DNA of 64,000 nucleotides from Diphasiastrum complanatum (GCA_029204225.1 CM055097.1:769699-833698); one strand, 5' to 3'; counted from the first letter of the stretch, positions 20,330 to 31,729 are shown. The notes: generated by a model from the sequence alone, not told the origin. Numbers and translations are program-made.

Positions 20330-21040
20330 ACAATATTGAAGAATTTACTAATTATTTGACAACAATAGTTGCGATCATAAGATGAGCGACCTCCATGGCC
20401 ATCACTGGGACGATCATAAGTACCAGCTCGATATATCGGTTACCGTCACGTCCATCTTCCCTATAAAATCAAACTCCCATCTCTGAAGTGGTTTCACTGG
20501 CTGTAAGTGAGTCTAAGGAAAATCCATAGATGGTGTTGGTCTACCTTGTCTTTGACAAACATCACATACCTTACAATATTTTACAACATCCTTTGCAATT
20601 GTAGGCCACCAAAACCTAGATCAAAATCTTTTCTGAACTGGGATTGCCCCAGCAAAATGATCGCTAGCAAGACCTACATGAGCAGCCTCTTGTTTAGTTT
20701 TTGTAACTTGTAAACATCGGCGAAGAATGTCATCCTCTCCATGTTTATAAATTTGACCATCAATCAATTGAAATTCCATGCATGCCAAACCAGCCGACAA
20801 TCTTCTGTCTTCTTATAATTACCTCCATGCTAAAAAGTTGAGAACAACAGCATACCAGGAATCAATTATAGGCTCAGCCAAAAATAAATGTGCATCAGGC
20901 AATCCATCAATATCCTCTTCTGCAGTACCCGTAGAAATCTGAGACAACTGATCAAAAACCATAGTATGCAACCTTCCAGGTCGTATCCTAATGTCAAATT
21001 CAAATTCTTCTAACATTATAAGCCTCATATTTTTATCACC
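20330..21040 (-). mobile_element. Gypsy fragment (RNase H end, integrase zinc finger and core start)
   Basis: On the minus strand: RNase H tail ('LEEFEFDIRIRPGRLHTM', about 20960-21020), then the H2C2 zinc-finger region ('HVGLASDHFAG', 'RFWWPTIAKDVVKYC', 'CDVCQRQG', about 20540-20690), then 'LQRWEFDFIGKMD' (about 20450-20490), the first integrase Asp. Several stops interrupt it. It is the same kind of fragment as 13450-14260. Confidence 0.8.
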
Positions 21041-22821
21041 TCAATTTTAGCTGAATCAATAGATAGTCATTCTTGAGATCTGTACCTTCTTGTGTGATTA
21101 TATATTTGTCTTTTAAGAGTTAAGTCAGTGCACTTCCAATGACAAATTTCCCCTTTTATATTTTTTCCATCAATGAATCGATTGTTCACATATTCTGTAG
21201 TTATAATGTACCTAGTTTTTCATGAACTAGTTCAATGTACCTTTTTGTCAACTCTTGAATAAACTCTTTATATGAAAAACAAGGTACATTCATTTTGGGC
21301 AAGCCATGATAACCTAACATGTATTTGAAATATGAATATTAATACTCCCGACATCCAAAATCGGCGTCTTTTGAAACTTTGTTACTATCACATACATGGG
21401 ATCACACGTGGGATGTTTGGTAGATTGACACTAAAGCTACACTCATTAACTCCCACCATCCTATAGCACTGACAAAGAAAATTCCTATTGGAGATAGGTC
21501 TCACGTTGTGAAGAGTATAACAGGTCTTGACAAATTTATCCATGTCCCTTAGCTTGTGGTTAAAGCCTCTTAACCAGGGTTAACTAGGGTCATAGCAATG
21601 CTGCAATCTAATTCTTTCTCTCGGCACATTGATGTTTGGTATACACAACTTCTTTTGCTTGGTATAAAGATCTGGTTACTTCAACAATATCTTTTGCAAG
21701 GTGTACATTTTGGATAGAACTTGCCTATTGAATATTTGTCACTAATCCCTCTGCCATACCAGCAGTGGTTGCTGATATGATATCTTCTTGCTGACCAAGT
21801 GCATTTGCTGCAATATCTTGCTGGTCAAACCTTCACATAATCATTGATAAGAAAGTTCACCAACTCATTTGCTTTGTCATCAAAGAATCTTATGTGTCAA
21901 AATACTTCGGGGGCACATTTTTACTAAACACTTTGAATGTCTTCTATGTAACTCACTTTCTCCAACTATAAGCCCTTCCTTCTAGTACATTATATATTTT
22001 TTATTCATGCATCGGCCACTTATTGTCCTAAATCAAACAAACTCCGTGGAAAATGTCGAAGTAATATTTGATCTTTGAAGGAAATACTTTTATATTCTGC
22101 AACCTGTCATATGACCCAACAGCTGACCTACTTCACAAAGAATATGCAAAAACTCCTCAGCAAATAATTGGGTCAGTTGTAAGGCCTTTTCATATTATCA
22201 AAACATAGGCTGGCAAGGGGATACCACATATTTGTTGAAGCTTCTTGCATGTAGAGAAGTTATCTTCTCGTATATGAAAGTTTATCTGAACACGGGTTTT
22301 TTGGAAGTGTGATAACATGCACATAGATGCTGTTAGTTAGTTTGTCCTCAAGATAATATTTGTGTGCTTCACAATGAATCTTGTGCTGAAAAAATCCCAG
22401 AGATGAGATTTTGATTAGAACTGACGACATTTTGCAGGGACCGGGACATAACTTCTATTCACTTCAAACTTGATTTGTCAAGGCTGTATGGAGGTTATAG
22501 AGATGGGACTTATCTTTCTTCTTTTCGTACCTATATATACTGATCCATGGTGAATTTTACTTGCTGTACATTTTCCCGTAACTCTTAGCACTAAGTGCAG
22601 GTAGGAAATTCAAAGCTTGAATCTTCTTCCTTGAATTTGGTTCGGACTACTTGGCCAAGGCTCACTTTCTTAGCCCTTTGGCCTTATATTCTTATGTTTT
22701 ATCTAAAACCCCATGATATGCTTACAACAGCTCTTTTGGTTAGGTCAGATTTTATAGACTAGTCCTACCTTGTTACGAAATGCTTCCAATAGGGCTGGGG
22801 TTTGTATACAAGAGGTAGAAG
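21041..22821. other. Intergenic, upstream of PPR gene
   Basis: 1.8 kb without a supported gene. The part next to 22821 should contain the promoter and leader of the PPR gene; no clear TATA box stands out. Confidence 0.5.
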
Positions 22822-24576
22822 ATGGGAGTGAGACAATTTAGTGCCTGTTATGCTGGATGGTTAACCCACATACATGGCATTCTAGATGTACATGTAAATT
22901 CTGTTCTTGGAGATCATTTTCTCTGTACACTAGGGCACTTTCATGTTTGGCACTTCTGCACCAAAAGTCATGGTGAAGCAAACATGATTAATTTTCAACG
23001 GAGCTCAGTAGGTACTGGCAAAACCCAAAGTGTGAAAGAAGTAGCTTGTGTTCTGTCAGATGTGTTAAGGACTCGGCATACAGACTTGGAAATGCACCTG
23101 AACAAACATGGTGCAATCCTAACACCACAAATTGCTGTCAGTGTTCTGAAGAATCTTATGGATGTGAAGCTCGCTCTGAGGTTTTTTAATTGGGCTAGCA
23201 GGCAAGTGGATTTCAAGCACACCACCTACACATACAATTGCCTTCTGAAGTTACTTGTGAAAGCTCACTGCCATCAGCAGACCTTTGAATATTATGATCG
23301 AATGCTACTTGAAGATTGCTCACCTAATAGCTATACCTTTTGCTTTATCCTCAGTAGTTTATGCCATGAAGGAAAGTTTGATGAGGCGCACAAGCTTTTA
23401 CTAGAAATGGAGAGAAAAGGCTGTCAACCCACCATATTTGCATATAGTACAATTGTTGATGGTCTCTGTAAGGCTGGGAAACTGGATCTTGCCCGAAAAC
23501 TTGTACAGGAGATGACTTCTAAGGGATGCGTTCCAAATATTGTTACATATGGGTCTCTTGTCAATGGATTTTGTAAAGCGGGTAATGCGGATGAAGGATA
23601 CAAGCTACTCAATGAAATGATTGAAAAGGGTCATGTACCTAACACCATTATCTTTAGTAATTTGATTGATGGCTTCTGCAAAATAGGTAAACTTAAGGAA
23701 GCCTGTCGTTGCATGGAAGAAATGATTGCCAGGGGTGCTGCTCCTGACATTGTAACCTACAGTTCTCTTCTCAAGGGCTTTTGTAGTGCTGGAAAGCTCG
23801 ATAAGGCCCTGGAACTTTTTAATAAACTTAATCAGAAAGGTTGTGTTCCGAATACTATAACATACAACACATTACTACATGGTCTTTGCAGGGTCGGTCA
23901 ACTGGAAGAGGCGAAGAAGCTTGTTCAAGATATGAATGAGAGGGGTTGTCTCCCAGATATTGTTACGTACAATGTCCTTATAGGAGGCTTCTGTAAGGCC
24001 AGCACTTTGGACAATGCTTATAAGCTTCTGGAAGAAATGTGCCAGCTTCATTTTTCCCCTGATGTTTGTACATATAATACCATCATTGACGGCCACTGCA
24101 AGGCCAACCAAGTTGAGAAAGCCCAAGCTTCTTTTCTAGAGATGATCAAAAGTGGGCTTTCTCCTGACATCTTTAGTTACAGCATCTTAATAGATGGCTT
24201 TTGCAAAGCAAATAAGGTAGATAGGGCTTGTGGGTATTTTCAGGACATGGTCAAGAGAGGATTTGTACCTGACATTGTTACTTATGGATCACTTCTTAAT
24301 GGGCTTTGTAGAGCAAATAGATTATTGGAAGCTTATGAGCTTCTGAAAGTAATGATAGAAAAGGACCGTATCTCTGATTGTATTCCATACAATAGTCTCC
24401 TTGTCAGGCTTTGTAATGCTAACAACGTCGAGGCAGCCCTTGAACTACATCAAAAATTGGATGAAAAAGGCTGTATACTTGATCTAGATACTTATGATCT
24501 TATAGTTGATGGCCTTTATAAGGCAGGTAAGAGTGCTGAAGTGCACGGGCTTTTGAAGAAAGTAAAGTTGTCCTAG
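22822..24576 (+). CDS. P-class pentatricopeptide repeat protein, intact
   Basis: 584 residues if the first ATG is used; a second in-frame Met lies at 22984 (residue 55). Residues 135-554 are twelve exact 35-residue P motifs without gaps, with a partial thirteenth to the end. Typical repeats open 'IVTYGSLVNGFCKAG' or 'TITYNTLLHGLCRVG'. There is no E, DYW or SMR domain. P-class proteins are imported into plastids or mitochondria and bind one RNA base per repeat, stabilising, splicing or processing transcripts. The region before the repeats is long enough for a targeting peptide but is not a textbook one. Intronless with no breaks, as is usual in this family. Probably a working gene. Confidence 0.95.
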   Translation: MGVRQFSACYAGWLTHIHGILDVHVNSVLGDHFLCTLGHFHVWHFCTKSHGEANMINFQRSSVGTGKTQSVKEVACVLSDVLRTRHTDLEMHLNKHGAILTPQIAVSVLKNLMDVKLALRFFNWASRQVDFKHTTYTYNCLLKLLVKAHCHQQTFEYYDRMLLEDCSPNSYTFCFILSSLCHEGKFDEAHKLLLEMERKGCQPTIFAYSTIVDGLCKAGKLDLARKLVQEMTSKGCVPNIVTYGSLVNGFCKAGNADEGYKLLNEMIEKGHVPNTIIFSNLIDGFCKIGKLKEACRCMEEMIARGAAPDIVTYSSLLKGFCSAGKLDKALELFNKLNQKGCVPNTITYNTLLHGLCRVGQLEEAKKLVQDMNERGCLPDIVTYNVLIGGFCKASTLDNAYKLLEEMCQLHFSPDVCTYNTIIDGHCKANQVEKAQASFLEMIKSGLSPDIFSYSILIDGFCKANKVDRACGYFQDMVKRGFVPDIVTYGSLLNGLCRANRLLEAYELLKVMIEKDRISDCIPYNSLLVRLCNANNVEAALELHQKLDEKGCILDLDTYDLIVDGLYKAGKSAEVHGLLKKVKLS

Positions 24577-26886
24577 TGCAACTTTATAGCCATATTCCAG
24601 TTCTGAGTGTTGTTTTGAAGGTTATGGTTGGCATGAGGTTCATCCTGTGTCGAATTTGTTCTTTTCAAGAACATCTATCGTGATTTCATATTGCATTCAT
24701 AGAAACTGAAATGCACTCTTAAGGTTTCTTTTCTGAATCAGCATTGGAAATTGTGGATATCTGTGTGCAAACACTAAAAATTCCATTTGGCGAAATGTTG
24801 TGATTGGAAGTGCATAACAGTTTTCTTATATGCATTTCTGTCACAAACAAACTTCAAAACAGGTAACACTTCAATCTTATGATTATCCAAGCATATAGTA
24901 CAGTACACTATTGCAAATTGTTTTCAGTGAGAGAAGCTTTCTTTAATGATTTGGATTAAATACGATAGAATTGCTTTAGACCTCCCCAAGTGGTCAAACT
25001 TGAGCCTGTAGGTATTTATTGACATGTATCTGTTGAAAGGGAATTATCCCATGGCCACTCTATTGTATTGCTTAGGCCTAGGATTCTGTGAAATGGGCCT
25101 AAACTCGTGTAGTAGAAATTGGTTCATGTGTGTCTCCCCATCACACATGTGAAGTGAAGCGAGGTATAAAATTTTCTCCTACCTCTGGCTCAAGTTGTTT
25201 TTTCCCATTCCAGGGTTTGTTCAGGGTGGTCTTCCTACTGGTGAAGTGTGTGAGCAATAATTCCTTGTGGTTCTGGAGTTACTACATATGTGTGATCCAT
25301 CCATTAAGTGTTTGAGTCCACAAATTTTAACATTTTGGTTAGGAGAGCTTGTGCCTATGTGATCTGTTTGTAAGGCAGAAACCATGCTTGAGTGTGAAGA
25401 AACCAATTTTGTGCGTGGAGTTAATAAAAAGCATTGTTGTTTAGTTTTGTGAAGGAAAGGTGCTTTATTGCAGAAAAAAGTACGAAGAAAATTGCATTTT
25501 GCAGGTTGAAAGCAAATGTTTTAGACCAAAAACAACCCATATGTGTGTGCAAAGGGCAGGTACTAAATGGGGACATTACATATTGGTAGCAAACCTGAAA
25601 ATAATCATTTGCAGTCATTACTGAGAGAAGGTGTTCTTATTTGCATTACACAAAAAGTGTGGATGTGATAGATCATGCAAATGAAAGGGAGTGAGGTACA
25701 GCAGTACTGAAGGTTGCAAAAAAAAAGTACAACTCACACAAAGTGGAAAGTCAATTTGCAAGATAGTCGGCAGGTTGGTAAAGGCAAATTGCAGGTCATA
25801 AGAAATTATTGTAAGTGGAGAAATCATTTGAGGCGCAAACAAGATGGGTCTGTCTGCAGGCTGCATTTGTAATAGGCAGATCGTTAACAGTTTAAAAAAA
25901 GTGGTAGATAACTTGTTGCAGGCCAAAAATAATTGATTGTGCTAAGTGACACTTGTGAAGATACGAGGTACGAGACAAGTACAAAGGCAGCTTGTACCAG
26001 GGGGTCATCAAAATCTGATGGCAGCAGTTACAGGTGACAAACTCAGACTTTGTAAGATGACTAGGCAAGCACAAGTCATAACTTGTACAATAGCTATGAT
26101 TGCCACTGAAATGGGACAATCATTGATGAGAAAATAAGTTCAAGCCTTAATTGCAAGAGGAGATCAAATTGACAAAAAAATTGTTGGAGACAAAGACAGA
26201 CATGAAGTTTGAAATCTTAAGTGGTTTTTAGATGGCATCGCAGTATTAATGGAGAAGTAAATTCCTGGAGGAGATGGCGGCAAGATAAGTCAATGGAGAA
26301 TAGAACTCCAATCCCAACAAAGTGCTCTAATACAAGCTATGAACACACACATATGACGTATCACATGTGAAACAAGAGGCTGCAGATGATGAACACCAAG
26401 CAATCTCCAAGTAAGAATATTAAATGAACATTAGTCACAGCCAAGAAGATTGATTGAAGATCTTCGACAAAGAGCTACAGTGTGACCTCCTACAAAAGAC
26501 TCGAGAACATCAAATTAATCCACGATGTATGAATGATACTCCAACATAAATTGTTCTTGGAGGCTATTAAGGGACCTTTCCAAGCAACCACCACTATTGG
26601 GGCTGTCATATTCTAGGTCCATCTGGCTAGGCATCCAACAAGTCCTATGTTCAAGTCTCTGAAAATACCGAATGTATCTGAGGTGGGGGTCCAAATTCGG
26701 CCCAAAATGTCCCATAAACAAATCTTGAAACAAACTTGACCTTTTTTTATGAAGCTGGGTCCACAATATTATGTGAAGAAATCAAGTGAACTTAAGTGCT
26801 GAGAAATACTAGAATTGGGGTTTTGAACCAAAAAAATGAAAATAAAATGGGAAGCACATTTTATTGGGGAAAAAGATAGCGATAAA

Positions 26887-26888
<2 letters not shown>
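24577..26888. other. Intergenic, no gene seen
   Basis: Contains the PPR 3' flank, then purine-rich low-complexity sequence at 25.4-26.5 kb. Short frames here look like chance. No LTR or coding domain recognised. Confidence 0.5.

Positions 26889-26937
<49 letters not shown>
26889..26937. repeat. (GA)n microsatellite
   Basis: About 49 bp of pure GA. Confidence 0.97.
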
Positions 26938-26938
<1 letters not shown>

Positions 26939-27341
26939 ACTTGGGCTTTAAACACACAATATACAAGAGAGGATTTCTTTCATGTTTTTTAGCGTTTATA
27001 TGAAAAGTGTGGGTTGCAAAAATCAATGAAGTTTTTTCCTATATTAAAATTAGAGATTATGAACCTCATTTGGATTTCTAATCAATGATCAAGCATCAAG
27101 GATTGCACTTAGATTGAAAGATATCAAATCTACCTATTTTGCATCTAATTTGGCAATTGCCTTTGAACACCACAATCAAATTAGCATTGACTGATCCTCA
27201 CGGCCCTTCACACATGTGGATAGTATGGTATTGTTATCAGGTTCAGATCTATTCGATAGACACAAAAAAACATCACATTAGTCAAGCATGTATTCCTCTT
27301 GCAAGAGCAAATTTGCCAAAATTACCATCAATCTTGATATC
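26938..27341. other. Spacer, nothing recognised
   Basis: AT-rich, no supported feature. It may be 3' untranslated sequence of the Copia copy that follows. Confidence 0.4.
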
Positions 27342-27528
27342 TCAAAAGTGTATGTACAAATGAGCTCCAAATCTAAACTTAACAAATGATGCTTTTAACA
27401 ATGGTTTGGTAAGAATATCAGCCACACAAAGTGAAGTGTCCACATGTTCCAATTTGATCTTCTTTGCTTGGACCTTTTTTCTCACAAAATGGTGAGCAAC
27501 TTCGATGTGCCTAATAAATTGCATGACC
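27342..27528 (-). mobile_element. 3' end of outer Copia copy (RNase H tail), left of the nested insertion
   Basis: Minus strand 'RHIEVAHHFVRKKV' and 'VADILTKPL', the end of Copia RNase H. The sequence before 'RHIE' is on the far side of the nested element, at 29569 onward ('FHAISRH'), so the domain is split by the insertion. Confidence 0.85.
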
Positions 27529-27664
27529 TAGCTATGGAGTATCTTAACTTCAATACTAGATCAACTATGAAAGCTTGAGAGACTTAGCTATGGAAAACAT
27601 CACATACAAGGAGAATTGCATAAGCACCTCACAACACCAAAAGTTAGAAGAGGAAATAAATTGC

Positions 27665-27704
<40 letters not shown>

Positions 27705-27936
27705 GGCGTGGGTCCTCCAAGTCTCTTGTCAGGCAAGCACGTCAAATACATGCATGGAAAGTCTAGGTGTCAACCATAGGAGTGAGCTACTTGGCCAAGT
27801 GGGTCACTTGCACTAATTTACTCAACTTACAAAAGGGGGGTCTCATGTATTTAATTTATAACATGCCCCATGAGTTATGTCTTACAACTTAACTAGTGCT
27901 TAGCGGAAGGGGTAAAATAGGCATTACTCTTCAACA
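27529..27936 (-). repeat. 3' LTR of nested Copia element
   Basis: Matches 29309-29568 over its right part, from CCTCACAACACCAAAAG to CTTCAACA. It carries a GA run at 27666-27701 where the other copy has only a few units. The low-coordinate limit rests on the join with the outer element. Confidence 0.8.
27666..27701. repeat. (GA)n microsatellite inside LTR
   Basis: 36 bp of GA; the partner LTR has a run of about 10 bp at the same place (29345-29354), so the tract expanded or shrank after insertion. Confidence 0.95.
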
Positions 27937-28058
27937 CCTCTCCTTAATGGCAATTTTATTCAAGCTGACACCCAACAGAGTTCTGAATTTTTCAAACTTA
28001 TCTTTACTAAGTGGTTTAGTAAAGATATCAGCTATCTGGCCGTTGGTGTTGCAATAAA

Positions 28059-29228
28059 CTAGCTCAATCTCCCCATTGCCCGTATGAAGTGCTGGTCCAC
28101 CTCTATGTGCTTCGTCCGTGCATGATAGACTGGATTTCTCGCAAGCTGAATGCAGCTTTGGTTATCACAATGCAACAATGTAGGTCTTACTTGAGCAATC
28201 TGCATGTCCTCAAGTAGACATCGTAACCAAATAGCTTCACAGGCGGACCTTCTAGTCGCCCTGTACTCAGCTTCGGTAGATGATAGGGCTATAGTAGGCT
28301 GCTTCTTGCTACACCAAGATATAGCCTCTGAACCTAGGCTAAAGCAATAGCCTGTCGTCGATCTCCTATTATCTCTATCACTTGCCCAATCAGAATCTGA
28401 ATAACCTTCCAGTTGGAAGTCACCATCATCAGTGTATCCAATCCCATAAGTCATCATCCCTCTCACATATTGTAGGATCCGCTTGGCTACCTTCCAATGT
28501 GCTTCGGTAGGCTTACTCATGAATTGACTTGCGATCCCAACCACATAAGCAATATCTGGCCTGGTGGTAGTAAGGTAAATCAGGCTGCCCACCAATTGAC
28601 AATAGAGAGTCTCATCTACAAATGCTGGACCATCATCTCTTGATGGCTTGTTGCTTGCATCCATGGGTGTGCTAATTGGTTTGCTTTCTTGCATGTTAAA
28701 CCTCTTCAATAATTTTTGTGCATACTTTGCGTGAGAGATAAAAAAGCAACGCTTCCCTTTCCAAATCTCAACTCCTACCCTACTTGGTGATTGCTTATGG
28801 TGAATGCTTGATGTTGCATATCTGATTCTTGACAAACCTATAACTTGCACCTGCTGCTCCAAGCTTTGCTTTAAGTTCTTTCCTTTGCCTTTGTCTTTCT
28901 TCTGAAAGTTCTGCTTCTTCTTAGAAGCAAATGCATGTTCTGGATTATCTTCCCTTTCAGAAAGATTCTTTCTTCTCATCTCCTCTTGTACAAGAAGACC
29001 ACATATCTCCCCAAAGGTCGGGAGTTTCTTTCTAGTAGAACAGAACATCACATAGTCTTGATAGTTGAATAACAAGCTATTCAAAACTGTGGGGACAATA
29101 CTCCTGTCACTTACTGTCTCTCCAACTGAAGCAAGTTGGTCCATAAGGTCCTTGACCTTTGTGATGTGATCCAATTGTTGCACCTGCTTCCATCTTGAGA
29201 GTATGTAACATGTTTTGCAAATACACAA
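28059..29228 (-). CDS. In-frame gag / RT-end / RNase H fusion of deleted Copia
   Basis: 389 open codons. The N-terminal part is gag ('LMDQLASVGETVSD', 'NSLLFNYQDYVMF', 'TFGEICGLLVQEEMRRK'). At about residue 130 it switches to the RT C-terminal region ('YAQKLLKRFNMQESKPI', 'LVGSLIYLTTTRPDIAY') and then full RNase H ('GYSDSDWASDRDN', 'ALSSTEAEYRA', 'HCDNQSCIQLA', 'YHARTKHIEVDQHFI'). Zinc knuckle, protease, integrase and most of RT are absent. The frame is kept across the join. The tail after 28059 continues in another frame to 'ADIFTKPL'. It cannot support its own transposition. Confidence 0.85.
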   Translation of the reverse strand: MCICKTCYILSRWKQVQQLDHITKVKDLMDQLASVGETVSDRSIVPTVLNSLLFNYQDYVMFCSTRKKLPTFGEICGLLVQEEMRRKNLSEREDNPEHAFASKKKQNFQKKDKGKGKNLKQSLEQQVQVIGLSRIRYATSSIHHKQSPSRVGVEIWKGKRCFFISHAKYAQKLLKRFNMQESKPISTPMDASNKPSRDDGPAFVDETLYCQLVGSLIYLTTTRPDIAYVVGIASQFMSKPTEAHWKVAKRILQYVRGMMTYGIGYTDDGDFQLEGYSDSDWASDRDNRRSTTGYCFSLGSEAISWCSKKQPTIALSSTEAEYRATRRSACEAIWLRCLLEDMQIAQVRPTLLHCDNQSCIQLARNPVYHARTKHIEVDQHFIRAMGRLS

Positions 29229-29308
29229 ACCTGGCTAAATCCACTGTTTTAAACATAGACTTCAAAATATTTCAATCCTCCACTGCATTCTTTGCATTGC
29301 AAAGAACC

Positions 29309-29568
29309 TCACAACACCAAAAGTTAGAAGAGGAAGTGAATTGCTAGAGAGAGAGGTCCCTTGTGAGGCAAGCACCTCAAATACATGCATGGAAAGTCTA
29401 GGGGTCAACCATAGGAGTGAGCTACTTGGCCAAGTGGGCAAAATTTTACTCAACTTACAAAAGGGGGGCCTCATGTATTTAATTTATAGCATGCCCCATG
29501 AGTTATGTACAACTTACAACTTAACTAGTGCTTAGCCAAAGGGATAAAATAGGCATTACTCTTCAACA
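29309..29568 (-). repeat. 5' LTR (truncated) of nested Copia element
   Basis: Right LTR partner of 27529-27936. At its low-coordinate end it runs straight into gag coding sequence with no primer site. Confidence 0.8.
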
Positions 29569-31040
29569 ATGCCTGCTTATAGCATGAAAGATTGCAAGGC
29601 TTTGAGCTAATTTGTTGTCACACTTGAAAAGAGGAATGTCTTTAGATCTGATGATTTTGAGCTCCACCAATAGCCTTTTGATCCACAAGATTTCCTTTGT
29701 AGTGGATGTTAGTGCCTTGTACTAGGCCTCAGGTGAAGAGAGAGACATGATTTCTTGCTTCTTTGAGAGCCATGAGATGCCTCTTTCTCCAATGAATATT
29801 GCATGTGCACTTATTGATCTTCTATCCACCTTGTCTCCAACAAAGTCTAAATATGAAAAACCAAGCAAATCAATGTGATCACCTCTATACAATATGCCAA
29901 AATCTAGTGTGCTATAAATGTATCTAAGTACCCTTTTGGCAAGCTTCCAATGATAAATTAAGGAATATTGCATAAATTGGCTTAATCTAATAGCTTAGAT
30001 TTGGTCTAGATATGGTAAGCCAAAGCAAAGAGCCTATGAGATTCTCATAGAGAGTGATGTCCTTGAAGGATCTTTTATCATCTCCACTAGGATCTCTTAC
30101 ATGGTGTTCCATTGGAGTTTCTACTTTTTTGCATATATCCATAGTGAATGTTTTAAGAATTGAAGTATCTTACTTGGATTGACAAAAAGCTATAATTGCA
30201 AGTTCTAACTACTTCAATACCAAAAATATAGTGCAAGGAGCCCAGATCTTGTATTTTGAACTCTTTACACAATGCCATCTTGGTTTCATCAATTAGATCA
30301 ACATTGTTTCCACAAAAAATGATATAATCTACATGTGTTGAGAGAATAACTATATCACCATCATAGAATCTAAAGTACAATGAAGGATCTAAGTCAGTTA
30401 GAGTGAATCCAAGTGAGATGAGAATAGAATTCAATCGATCATGTCATGATCTTGGTGCTTGCTTCAAGCCATACAAGAATTTCTTGAGTAGGCATACTTT
30501 GTCTTTAAATCCGAGTTTGATGAAGCCCTTGGGTTGTTCCATGTAAATCTCCTTCTCAAGATAGCCATAAGAATGCATTAGACACATCCATCTGAAAAAG
30601 CCTCCAATTAAAGTGTGAGGATAGGCAATCAAGATTCTTATTGTAGTCATCTTAGCCACGCGTGCAAAGGTCTCTTCCAAACCTTTGATTTGTGCATAGC
30701 CTTTTGCACATAGCCAAACCTCGATCTTGTTGATTGATTCATCTTGATTATATTTGGTTCTTAAAAGCCATTTACAACCAGTTGCTTTCTTGTTAGATTG
30801 GAAGATCAATTGCCAAGTATAATTTTCAATTAATGTATTGTATTCTAAGAAGGTTCTTCAAGGAAGTTTAGAATTTTGACAAGTGTACGATTTTTATGTT
30901 CAGCCACTCCATTCAACTGTGGAGAATAGCTGGTGGTATACTACATAAGAATGCTATGAGTTTTGTTGTGATCTTTAAATTCAGTCGAAATGAATTCGCC
31001 TCCATTATCAGTCAGAGTTGCCTTGATTTTCTTGGAAGTT
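29569..31040 (-). mobile_element. Outer Copia copy: integrase end, RT and RNase H
   Basis: Minus strand, broken by stops and shifts but in Copia order. Integrase end 'GVAEHKNRTL' (about 30900). RT at 30444-30809 ('KATGCKWLLRTKYNQDES', 'WLCAKGYAQ', 'EQPKGFIKLGFKDKVC', 'LLKKFLYGLKQAPRS') and 30153-30434 ('LYFRFYDGDIVILSTHVDYI', the active-site region with VDY in place of VDD). RNase H at 29569-29973 ('HWKLAKRVLRYI', 'GFSYLDFVGDK', 'MSLSSPEA'). Its last part is displaced to 27342-27528 by the nested element. Confidence 0.87.
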
Positions 31041-31044
31041 TGAT

Positions 31045-31338
31045 TCTTAGCTCAAATTCAAAATAATAGAAGTATGATAAGCTATTTATACTAAGCAAAT
31101 GTGGCTAGTCCAGTAGGACAACTAATTAGGTCGTTGATCTTAATGACCAGTTGGCCATAGTGAGCTGGCATCCATCCAGTTAGTACTTCTTGGAAATTTA
31201 CTTGTGGAATCCAACTGTGAGCGATTTTCGTGTATTTTTGCAGACTGTGTAGAAACATGCATAAAACTGCAGAAGTGGATAATAAGTGGATGAAGATTAA
31301 AAGATTGATTAGTCGATGATCAGGAGAATAATCCAATA
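31045..31338 (-). repeat. Partial LTR related to 15261-15867, opposite orientation
   Basis: On the minus strand it starts TATTGGATTATTCTCCTG and shares with the other copy the 'TTTAATCTTCATCCA' stretch, the 'ACAGTCTG' stretch and the promoter region 'AGTATAAATAGCT.ATCATACTT'. It is cut where the integrase of the outer Copia begins. Confidence 0.7.
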
Positions 31339-31729
31339 CTTATTGCATTCAGTATCATGTTAGAATGTATGCTTCTTTGTAGTCATTTGTAACTGATAAA
31401 TCTCTTATTGTTTCGTCTGATTTGTTGAACACTTCAATGCTGCAATATTCTATACATCACTTCGCACTCTGAAATTGTTTGGCTACGAAATCACTTTAGT
31501 ACTCATGATTTCAAAGTTAGTTGCTAAAAGATTGAACATGACTTCTGTCATTATAGCTTTGTTCAATTATTGATAGGCGTAGTCATGTACTAGGAAAGAA
31601 GGCTCATTTTGTTGCGTTCGATAGTTCATCCATAGACTTCTACTTATTGAATTGTTATTCCTTCTTCCAACACTATCTACTAACAAGATTGTGTTGAGTA
31701 AAGATGTGATTTTCCATTAAAGAAAATTC
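31339..31729. other. Spacer, nothing recognised
   Basis: No coding or repeat signal I can support. Confidence 0.4.

Larger units (their letters stand above)
27529..29568 (-). mobile_element. Internally deleted Copia element nested in another Copia RNase H
   Basis: Bounded by a left LTR (27529-27936) and a shortened right LTR (about 29309-29568), both reading TGTTGAAGAGTAATGCC from their high-coordinate end on the minus strand. A polypurine tract AAGGAGAGG precedes the left LTR. Short flanks GTGCC (27524-27528) and ATGCC (29569-29573) could be a target duplication with one change. The interior holds one long frame fusing gag to the RT end and RNase H. The right LTR's inner end, primer site and first part of gag are deleted. 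Confidence 0.85.

Noticed and set aside
26769..27026. Minus-strand ORF with a long Ser-Leu run, and similar ones at 27616-27816, 43067-43399 and 61565-61810
   Set aside because: Products of GA/CT microsatellites, not genes.
31091..31336. Minus-strand 81-codon ORF
   Set aside because: It lies wholly in the partial LTR, and the same stretch in the other LTR copy is not open in that frame.
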